A stretch of DNA of 64,000 nt, taken from positions 5,386,708 to 5,450,707 of the forward strand of contig OY811990.1 of assembly GCA_963681505.1 (NCBI GenBank). The letters run 5' to 3'. The translations under genes and the position numbers were made by a program. This stretch comes from Eunapius fragilis (taxonomy: Eukaryota > Porifera > Demospongiae > Spongillida > Spongillidae). Under the pieces are notes generated by a model. The model made no database searches. It had not been told where the DNA came from and was given only the letters and a program-made list of their open reading frames with translations. Of the stretch, positions 47,401 to 59,400 are shown one piece after another. Each line of letters begins with the position of its first letter. The first letter of the stretch is position 1.

Positions 47401-50400
47401 ACCAGCTACCCTGTCATTACTCCGCTTATACTGGAGGACCAAACCAGTTCAGCTGGTGTCACAGTGTTTAACATCATTACAGGCTACGATGTTTACCCCT
47501 ACCCTGGCCTCATTGGGGACGATGACGATGTCAACTACGCGTCTGAGAAGGGCATAGCTATTGTCGGCGTCGACAACAGCCATGGTGTCTGGCAGTACAA
47601 GGTTGGAAACGGGGGCAGCTTTGTCCCCTTCCAACCAAACGTAACCCTGCACAGCGCCCTCTTGCTCAGGGGCACCCAGTTCACCCAAAACTACCTCCGC
47701 TTTGTCCCTAACCCTTACTTCAACGGCAACACCAGTATCACCTTCCTGGCCTGGGATACCTTCTACCCCTTACCTGACGGCACCACCAAGGACACAACCT
47801 CCCCTCCAGACCCCCAGAGTCCCTTCAGCACGGCCACACACACCATGTATATGGTGGTGGTCCCTGTGAACAACGCCCCCATTATCAACACCTCTGTGGT
47901 CCCTTCAATGACCCCCGTGTACGAGGGTACCAGCTCTCCCCCAGGAGACGACGTCTCTCTGTTCCTGACTGCCCTCCAGGGTGACCCAGACGTGAGCACA
48001 CTCAACCCTCAGGCCTTTGGCATAGCCGTAGTGGGCGCTGATACCACCAACGGTGTATGGCAGTACTCCACCAATGGGGGGAGGAACTGGACCACGATGA
48101 CTACGCCCACTAGCACCACTGCCACCGTGCTCACCAGCACCCCTCCACAGCAGCAACGGGTGAGGTTCGTGCCCCAGAGGTACTTCTTTGGTACGGCCTC
48201 CATCACCTACGTGGTGTGGGACAAGAACACCACGTTCCCCAGTGGGGGCGTGGTCAGCACCTCCCCCCCTAGTGGAGTGGACCCGACCACCTACACCTTC
48301 AGTGTGCAGTCCACCTCGGCAACCATCACCGTCCTCCACGTGAACAACGCCCCTGTGGTCTCGGGCAGCTCGCAGCTCTTCAGCATCACAGAGGATGTCT
48401 CCAACTCATTCAACGGGGGCCAGCAAGTGGGCGTGGTCATCTCAAGTGGGGGGGTCTTCTACTACGACGTTGACCCCGGCTCTGCCGTCGGCATTGCCGT
48501 CGTAGGTGTTGATCGTCGCTATGGCACCTGGCAGTACTCGTGTGCAAGCGGCGCTCAGAGGGTGTGGCTTCCATTTGTTGGGGGTTATGTGCTGGGAGTG
48601 GCCGCCCCCGCAGATCCCAGCGACCAGTACGCCACCCTCCTGGACTCGAACTGCTGGGTGCGCTTTGTACCCCAGGCCAACTTCAACTCCCAGTACGACA
48701 GCAGTGGAAACCACCGCCCCGCCTCCGACGCACCCTACATCAGGTTCAGAGGGTGGGACACCACTTACGGGATAGTGGGTCAGGTGGGCGTGAACACCTC
48801 CTACGATACCCTGTATAACTCTGGAGCGTTCAGCATGAACGTCAGCAATGCGTACATAACAGTGACCTCAGTGAATGACCTCCCTGTGCTGTGGGTGAGC
48901 GGCCAGTCCTCCAGCTACTCCACTGTGTACACCGAGCCCATCCCACTCCAGAGGGTGGTGAAACCTGTCTCCCTGGTCAACACAGCTAACTTCACCCTGA
49001 GTGACGTGGACAACGCCAGCCTAGCCAGGATTACTGTCTCCTTCACTCTGAGGGATGGGTCTGCCGAGGCCATCCTTGGTAGCACTCAGGGGACTTCCCT
49101 AAACATCACCACCACCGTCACGGGCACCTACTCACTCAGGATAGCCCCCCTGATGGGCTCTTCTGCCCCCCTCGGAGACTTCAGGACTGTCCTCCGCACC
49201 CTGCAGTACCAGAATACCGTCAAGAAACCCTCCACCGTCAACAGGGTCATCACCTTCCTGGTGAGTGATGGCCTGGGGACTTCATCGGCCGCCACAACAG
49301 TGGTAGTGTTGCAGGTGGCGAACCCACCAGAGTTGGACCTCAACGCCAGCATGAGTGACATATACAACGTCTACTACAAGCAGGGGGAGGGCCCTGCCTC
49401 CATTGTTGACCCCACAGCGACCCTGGTGGTGTACAATACCTACCTAGTCGTGAATGCGACGGTGCTGATCCTGTCTGCCCCCGATGGGAGCAGGGAGATA
49501 CTGTCTGCCAACACCACTGGCACCAACATCACTGCCACTTACAACGGCACCAGACTGGTCCTCACTGGGCCAGCCACCCCCTCGGATTTTAGAAACGTCA
49601 TCGCCACAGTGACGTACACGAACCTGTGCTGCACCAACGCCAACCAGCAGTCGTACAACCCACCAAGTTCCCAGACCCGCATGATCGAATTTGTGGTCAA
49701 CGACGGCATCAACTCGAGCGTCCCCGCTTATGTGTACCTGTACTTCACCCCATTGAACATCCCACCATTCCTGGACCTCAGCGGGAACATAACAGGGATC
49801 AGCTCTGTGGCCACCTTCTATGATGAGATGGGACCCATTCCTGTGGTGGCCCCAGACGCCATCTTGTACGACATTGACAACATCACCCTATCTTACATTA
49901 GGGTGACCATCCTTAACCCAGAGGACGGTGCATTTGAGACATTGTGGGTGGAGTCTGTCAGCGTGCCCTATCGCATAAGCCGTACTGTCATGGGTGTGGT
50001 AACCTACACGCCCACCCAGTCCTATAACACCTCCACCTCCACCCTCCTCATCACCGACCTGGACACTGTCCCCCAGTATGAGCTCGTCCTGAGGACACTG
50101 AAGTACAACAACCTGGCTAACCTGCCCAACAATGCTACGAGGATCTTGTCTGTGGCAGTGTCTGATGGACTGCTGGAGACTGTCGTGAATGCTTCCATCG
50201 TGGTGGTACTTTTCAATGATGCCCCGTATTTCAATGCGTCGGCCGTATTGTACCAGCCTGTGGTGGCTGAGAACACTCCCACCACCATCAATGTGGGCTG
50301 GTCTATAGAGGACCTCATGTCAGGCCTTCTCCTGCTGGATGACAACGAGGGTGACGGCCGAGGTATTGGCATTGTGGGTCTGGACACCCGTAATGGCCAA

Positions 50401-53400
50401 TGGGAGTACACAACAAACTTCATTGCTGTCACTAACACCTCCACCATCACCAACACCTCCATCACAAACACCTCTGCTACCACTAACACATCCACCATCA
50501 CTAACACTACCACTATGGATCCTGACTATGGCAGTGGCAATGACACGTGGTCTGGAAGTGGTATGTACGAGGAGCAGCCTTCTTCGCTACCTGCGCAAAG
50601 CAGCTCACAAAATAGTACCACCAGCTCACAAAATGGTACCACCAGCTCACAAAATGGTACCACCAGCCCACAAAATGGTACCACCAGCTCACAAAATGGT
50701 ACCACCAGCCCACAGAATGGAACAGGCAGTACAACATTGTGTTCTAAATATTCCCCACCAGTAATTCCTGGTGATCCTCCATCGTCCTTCCGTGCTGATT
50801 GGCACCGCCTCTCTTCTGATACAAGCATCGCCATGGCAACCTTATTGAAAGTGAATGGTTCATTCACACGCCTGAGGTTCTTGCCAAACAAGTACTTCAC
50901 TGGTGCAGCGTTGTTCACCTTTGTAGCCTGGGATGGCACGGATGGCCGCCAGAGTGGCTCCATTGCAAACGCTACATATGTTACCCAGGTGGGGCCATTC
51001 AGTGCCAGGACTGCATCATTGAATGTGACGGTCTCTCACGTGAACAATGCCCCATTCCTCTCCAACACCACCATCACACTGTCCCCAGTGCTTGAGAACC
51101 AGGTTAACCCCCTTGGTGACATGGTGGTCTCCATGGTGACACCCATCAGCGATGTTGATGTGGGTAGTCAGTTTGGTGTAGCCATCATCCAAGTGGACAG
51201 CTCCAATGGTACCTGGCAGTTCAGCACAGATGGAGGACATAGCTGGGTCACATTGACCAACGTCTGCCCACAAAACGCTACCCTGCTCAGGTCCTACCCT
51301 ATTGCAATGAACAAGGTGAGGTTTGTTCCCAACAAGTACTTCTTCGGGAACGTGTCCCTCTGGTTCCTGGCCTGGGACCTGACATCAGGTGAGGCTACGG
51401 GTACTCAGTCCATAGATGTCACAGTGGCTGACCCCCTCCACGGAGCCTTCAGTACCTCCCAGACCTCTGCCACTGTACCCGTCATCCATGTTAACAATGC
51501 TCCCATGTTGGCACCAGGAGCCAAGCTCCTCCCTATATTGGAGGACACACCCACCTCTAATAACAATGGGACAGCAGTGGCAGATATCGTGACTGGAGTT
51601 TACATTGATGTGGATCCTGGATCTGAAGTGGGTGTGGCAGTGGTGGGCGTGGACCTGAGGTATGGGGTGTGGCAGTGGTGGTGTCCCCAGTCCAAAACAT
51701 GGCAGACGTTTGTGGGGGACATCTACTATGGTGTGGTGGTACCCAAGGACCCCTTGGTACAGAAGGCCACCCTCCTCGCTGGAGACTGTCGCATACGATT
51801 CCTGCCCGTATGGAACTTCAACACACTCAAGGACACCAGGGGATTTTACAGACCTGCCTCTGATGTCCCTTACATCACTATTCTTGGCTGGGACAACACT
51901 GGGGTTACAAGGGGGAAGTCTGGCAGGTATGGGATTGATGCTTCTTACTACAACCTTAGCGACACTGATGAGTTCAGTGGAGTCATTGGGACTGCCACCA
52001 TTGAGGTCATATCTGTGGATGACCCTACTGCTGTCAGGATATCGGGCAGTGGTAGTGGGACATACCTCAGTGTGGACTACCTACAGCTGAGTCCCTATGT
52101 GCGGATCGTACAGCCCCAGTTTGTTTCACTTACTGACACTGACAATGCTTACCTTGTGTCCATAACTGTGCTGGTACTTAACCCCAAAGATATAGGTGCT
52201 GAATCCATTGGACTTCTCAATTCTTCTGCCGTCACTTTGGTTAATGATACGCTGGCTATCGTCACTGTTAACCATACACAGGAAAAGATCCTACTGGACC
52301 GATACGTCTACGTCAATGACAGTGGTGAACCGTACTCGTACCTCCACATGTACTCAGATGATGCCAATAATGTGACTATTGAAGCCTTCCAGGCACTCCT
52401 GATGCAGGTGGTGTATGGTGACATTGCCGTGGAGATAGATAACAGTACGCGCTATGTCACCATTGAGGTGGATGATGGTACCATTGTGACAACAGTTCAG
52501 ACTGAGGTTCATATTGTGTTGTTTGATGCCTACGACCCTGTTATTAGCAACTCCTTGACGTCATTCAACTTCACAGAGGATAGCTCTTCTCCTGTCTCCC
52601 TGGTCTCCCCAAGCCTCACCCTCTCTGATCTGGACAACAATGTCTACTTCCTGATGGGCAATGCCACCATCTCCCTTACCCCAATACCTGCCTCCTCTGA
52701 TGAGAATGTCTCAGTGGATATCAGCTCCTATCCATCCCTCACACAGAGATATGACCCCATCACAGGTGTCCTGGTGGTATCAGGTGCCGCCCCAGTGTCC
52801 ACATACCAGTCCATTCTCAGGTCTGCACAGTACCACAATACCGCAGATGAACCAGAGCCTGGTCCCAGGACAGCCTCTATCGGGGTGACTGACCTTGGAG
52901 GGCGGGCCAGTAATGTGGTTAAGGTGGTGGTGATTGTGATAGTCATCAACAATGACCCACCTGAGGTGACCACACCCAATGTCACCTTTATCTACATTCA
53001 AGGCCAGCCCCCTGTCCCCATATCACATGGAGTGGTCCTAAGCGATGCAGACAGTATGTTCTTCCAGGAAGTGAGCCTTACATTGACCATCACAAATGCC
53101 TTCAATGGGTCTGAGGAGGTACTTAATGTTGTCCCAGTGGGGAATGTTAGTGTCACTTACGTCAATGATACCCTGTTGCTACTCGGACCAGCTTGGCTGG
53201 AGGATTTCCAGAAGACAATAGCTTCTCTAACGTATGTGAACTTGGCAGAGCTGCCAGACCCTCGTACCAGGCACATATCTGTGGTGTTGTTTGATGGGGT
53301 GTACCAAAGCAGTCCTCCTGATCAGTACATTCTAGTGGACATCCAGCGAGTGAACTACCCTCCAGAGGTGAACCTCCACGGCCCTGTTGCCTTCATGTAT

Positions 53401-56400
53401 GACATCATCATCAACTATGTGGAGGGGGAGGGGCCTGTTCCCCTTGCCCCCAATGCCACCATTGTTGACAAGGACAACACAACTCTAGTCCGTCTGGTGG
53501 CCAGACTGCTCAACCTGTATGACCAGCCTCTTGAGGTCCTAAGTGTTTTTGGAGACCATCCTAACATCATTGTCAGCTATGACAACATGACAGGGATCCT
53601 TGACCTTAGCGGAGTAGCTCCCATAGCAGATTACGTGCAGCTCCTCAGAAACCTTAGCTATGATAACCTGAACTATGACCCAGGCGACCCCAACACTACG
53701 ATGAGGGTGGTGGAGATTGAGGTGTTTGATGGCGTGAACAGCAGTGTGCCTCGTGATGCCTTCATCACCTTCCACTCAGTGAATGACCCTCCCTTCTTTG
53801 ACCTGAATGGGCCGGGCAATGGAACAGACTTCACCACAGTGTTTGTGGAGGATGGACCAGCGATATGGGTCACCTCTCCCTACATGACCCTCTTTGATGT
53901 TGACAACTCCACGCTGGCCTATGTGAAAGTTAGCATAGTGAACCCAATGGATCCTGGGGAACAACTGATACCTCCTTTCACCAATAACACCACTCTGTAT
54001 CCTAATGGCAGCTTGTTGGTCTACGGCCTTGCAACCACCATGGATTTTAGAAACTATATGGCGGGTATAAAGTATATTAATCCAGCATATGTGTTAAAGA
54101 ACAATGAAACACGTCTCATCTCCTTTGTGGGTAGTGATAATGGCTTTGTAGAGGGTAACACTTTCTACACCAGGGTGCTCATTTCACGTGTCAACCACAT
54201 CCCTGTGCTGATTATATCTGGCCTAGTCCCCAGCCCTCTTCCCATCACCACGCCCACTTCAAGCTCCTCCTACTCAACTGGCTCCTCCCACTCTAGTACT
54301 ATGAGCACTTCCTCTGTGGTCTCATCTACTCCCTTCCCCACCCCCTCTGCCACACCTCTAGATGGGTCTGGTTCTGGAACTTATGGGTCAGGTTCCGGAT
54401 CCTATGGGTCAGGGTCAGGTTTTGATGCCGAGAATGTTTCCACCTCTGTTGGACCCACCTCTGGACCCACCTCTGGACCTACCTCTGGACCTACCTCTGG
54501 ACCCACCTCTGGACCTACCTCTGGACCTACCTCTGGACCCACCTCTGGACCTACCTCTGGACCTACCTCTGGACCCACCTCTGGACCTACTTCTGGACCC
54601 ACCTCAGTACCTACCTCTGGACCAGTTTATAATGACACCTTTGTTCCTGGCCCCACCTACATAACCTCTTACTATGAAGATGCCACACCCATCCCAATTG
54701 TAGACCGTAACAGTGTCTACATCAGTGATCCAGATGTGTATGATGAATATCTCCACCAGCTGGAGGTAGTGATGGAGGGGGCTGTGGACACCACTTCTGA
54801 AGGCATCTTTCTGGATGGACCAGCAATCCTTGATGATGCAGTATTTGTAATGATGTCTACGTCACCATGGTTCTCACCAACGGGAAGGTGCAGTGATGTA
54901 ACATTCCCTGCCAACACTTCTGTTCTACTCTCCTTTTCAGCCATGCTCACTCCTTCAGCATGGAAGGATGTTGTGAGATCATTGAGGTACTGCAATCGTG
55001 ACAAGAACATGACTAGTGGGAACAGGACTGTCTCCTTCAGAATACTGGACCACCCAGGAGGCAACTGGAGCAAACCTGTGTACACCATCATCAGAGGGTT
55101 CAGTGTGAACAATCCTCCAATATACAGTCCTCCTGCTAACTACTCTGAACTGTTCACTATTAAAGAAGACCACAATTTGACCTTTGATGCCCTGCAGTAC
55201 TTCTTTGACTATGAGGAATTTCTCACTGGTGCTGCCATCATGTCAGGTACTTTACCTGATGTGGGCAAGATCAGTATAGACACCACCACTGGTAACATCA
55301 CCTACTACTCTGCCCTCCATGACTTTGGCACCAGAACATTCTCTTATCATGCATGTGACTCCCATGGGGACTGCTCTGAGGACGTGATCATCACTGTTAA
55401 TATTACATTTGTCAACTACCCACCCTTCCCCATACGTCCATTGGAGGCGGAGACACTGGAGGACACGCCCATCATCATCAACGTCTCGTACTACTTTGAT
55501 GATGTGCAGGTCCCTCCATGGGTAGTGGCTGTGGAGGCCAGTGAGGGTGACTGGCACTTTGTGGACCGATCGGTGCAGAACCGTCACTTCTTTGTTTACT
55601 ACAAGCCTCCCTTATACCAGTATGGCGACTTCTTTGTTAACATGAGTGTGTGCGATAATAATGTTTGTGTTCCCTATGTCATTGTTGTCATGGTGACACG
55701 AGTGAACTACCCACCCTCCATTGATGTGGACCATCTCTACACTATCCAGGGAGGACAGGTCTTAGACATCACCTTCAAAACTAGTGATGTGGAGTCTCGC
55801 AGATGGAATCCAGTCCTGCTGCAGTATGCCAACGTCACACATGGATCAGCAATGTTAAGCCCTGTATCTGATGATGTAATAAACAATGTTCTGGTTCAGG
55901 TATGGAGGCTGGTCTACACACCTGATGCCTACTACAATGGTTCTGCCTCTCTTGTTCTAGTGGCCACAGACTATGAGAATTCCACCTCTGTGGTCATGGT
56001 GAACATTTTTATCAACTATGTCAACTTCCCACCCTCATTTGGTACAACCAACCTTACAGTGTTCGAGGACACACCCTTTATGGTGACCCTACCTCAGGGG
56101 TTAAATATAACAGACCCCAATGACCCTGTGTATTCTGACCTCTTCTCCATAGAGCGGGGGACAACTATCGGGAACATATCATACTCAGGAGGTGTCCTGA
56201 GGTACACGCCCCCACTTCATTACTTCTCTCCCACACCCTGTCAGCCCATCACCTTTGTCATGAAGGCCTGTGATAACAACAGTGTGGATGTCCCCAAGTG
56301 CCAGACAGCTACCATCTACATCTGTGTGCTGTTCCTCAACCACCCACCACAGTTCTCCCCAGCTGTGATGTACGTTCTGGAGGACCAGACAACCTTCACG

Positions 56401-59400
56401 TCTCTGAACATCTCAGCAGCTCTCTCTGATGTTGAAGATGGCACACCACCACTCAACGGTACACACATCCTCACTGACCCCGCCCATGGTAAGGCCTACT
56501 ACAACAACATCACAGGTAATGTCACGTACAGACCAGACCCTGCCTATTATGGCGTAGACCTCATCTATGTACGGGCATGTGACACCCTCAATGGCTGCAC
56601 GGTGGGTAACATCACTGTAGTTGTGCAGAACGTGAACCGCCCACCATCAGTTCTCAACTTCACCCACTACTCCAATGAAGACGACTTTGATCTGATTGGT
56701 CTCTACAACTATGTCAGTGATGGGGAGACACCTCACGACAACATCCTGGGTACCCTTCTCTTCAGCATAGTGAACACCACCTCTGGGGCCTACAGCAGTC
56801 TGGGCACCACCTCAATGGGAGGAGCTCTACGTGTGTACAACACCCATGGGATCACCACCTATGCCCCCCCAAGTGGTTATGTGGGGGTGGACACCTTCAC
56901 CTTCTCTGTGTGTGACCCCTGTGACCCCACATGGGCAGCAGAGTTGGGACGACCCCTTTCCCTCAACTGTACCCTGCAGCAGCAGAGGGTGGAGCCTACC
57001 TCTAGAAGGATAGCTTGTAGTGTTGCCATGGTGACCATATATGTGATAGGTGTTGACCATCTGCCCACACTTCAGACCCTGTCAGCCATCATATCCTTTG
57101 GAGAGAGCTATACCTTCAGACCGTTTGATGACTCAGCAGTTCCTGATCTGACCAGTCCTGGTGTGTACTGGTATCGTAACCAGAGTGCAGCCATCTTTGA
57201 TCGTGATGATCTACAGGGCTATGAGGCTAAGCAGAAAAAAATGAACTTAACCCTTTTCAACCTCCACAATGTCTCTGACATAGATGAACACTCTCTCACC
57301 CTCACATCCCTCCCCACGTACGGCATAGCACAGGTCACAGCTGAAGGTCCATATGGTCGTGGAACAATCACGTACAAACCTTTCTCTACTTTCTCTGGCT
57401 ATGAACATTTTAGTTACCGTGTGTGTGGACTGGCTCATGGCAGTGCCTTGGCCAAGTGTTCAGAGGCCAGTGTACAAGTGTTTGTGTCCAAACCAGCACC
57501 AAGCATCATAGAAGTGACTGCCACACCTGGTGGTGCTAGTGACGCAAAGATATCCAGAGGTGACACCATCTCAGTATCCTTTGATGAGGCCACCAACATG
57601 CCTCCTTTCAACACCACTTCCTACACCCTTAACACCTCTGAGGTGGACATGGTGTTTGACTTTGCCCTGCCTTTCATCAACACCACATTGGTGACAGATG
57701 CCTACTCGGGCATCTGGCTTAGCCCAGTAAAGTTTCTACTAACAATTAACGACGAGGGTTATCCTCAGCCATTTTCAAGTGTTTCAAAGATAGAGACAGC
57801 CGTTGGGGTGTGGACAGTGTCCGTTGATCAGAGCAGAGGTCCATGTAGCAGGATATCTAACCAGTACATTGATCCTTACTGTCTCCTCACTGCAGATGCC
57901 ACCTCCCTACAGGCCAACTCAACCTCCCCAGTTCTCACGGGCAGCTTTGGTAAGACACTGCCAAACGTGACAGTGATTGTGGTTCGAAATGACCTGGTGG
58001 AGAGTGAGGTGCTTCTGGACAACCCAGGTGTCCTTCTCTTCCAGGGTACACGTCTCGTGCTACTCCTGCAACCAGCTCTGTCTTACTTCCAACTATACCA
58101 GCTATGCAATGAACAAACTGAACAGGTACTTGCATTTGGGAATGGTGTACAGCTGGATATTGAAGGCTGTTCCAACTACCTAGCCAATGGGACAGACGCC
58201 AATGAGCTGTACGCATACCAGATTGGGGTCATGACCTCTGGTTCTGCCAAGACTGGTAAGGGCACGGCAGCTACACTAACATCTAGGTATGAAGAGCCTG
58301 TGACGTCCGAAATGGTATTCAGGATTAGTGTTCTTACAGACCCAACACCCAGTGATACAAGCGCTCTGTCCTCCGCAGTGAAAGATGGCGGCTTCAATGT
58401 GGAAACACTTGCAAACATTGTCTCAAGGACTACAGGTGTGCGCCAGGAATCAACACCCCTGACTGGTCTGATCGAAGTGCTGGTGGAGGGTGATGATTCC
58501 ATCACACCCCAAATCATTGGGGTCTTGGCAGGCAATCCCCCGGGAGACTCTACTTATGGTAAAGGGGACACAGTAACTATATACTTTGACTCATTAACAA
58601 ACAAGCCACCTGTGTCAACCAAGGCTGACCTGGACAAGATCCTTACCTTCACTCCATCACTTGGGAAAGATTATATGGGGGTGTGGCTTTCAGATGGGAG
58701 CTCCCTACAGATCACAGTGGTTGACCCATCACGCCCATCTGCTGATACCCTTACCCCAACCGGCACTAACTGCGTCCTCACCTTCAATCCAAACTATGAT
58801 TCTGTTCAAAGGCCAATCTCCGCCTACCTAGGGTCATCTCCATCACGATGTGTGGGGACACACCTCTGTGATGCATCTGGTATATCCGTTGGCGTCTGCT
58901 CTCAGAATAAGCTATCCTGCAGGGTTAACCAGAGTGTGTTTGGCTTTGGTGGGTCCTTTGATAGCATCACCAACCCCGTATCAGGAAGCTCTGTGACCTC
59001 TCTGCCCAGCTATGGTGCAGTGCTCCTAGCCATCTTCTGTGTGGTGGTCATTGCCATCATCCTGGTGGTGGTGTTCTACTGTTATCGCCAGTACAAGCTC
59101 AAGAACCAGAGGAAAGAAGCACTTCGTGTTGTCCAGAGATGGAAGAAGGACACCTATGCCCCTGGGAAGGCAGTTAAGAAGGATGATGGAGATTCCAAGG
59201 TTTGGTCTAAGCCACCTGATACCCATGCCATGAGGACTGTGATAGACCCATTTGTAGAGGAACCAAAGACCATTAGGTCTGGGGACTCAGCTGGTATCCG
59301 ACCAGCGACCGCTGCTCCAGATGTAGAACACCTTCCTCCATTGCCTCAGCAACGTTTATTCTTGCCACGTTCCCAACCTCGCATTCCCACAGTGTTACCA

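Noticed and set aside
42103..58535. Many antisense ORFs of 60-160 codons opposite the giant exon
   Set aside because: Expected shadows of a long GC-balanced coding exon. None has independent support.
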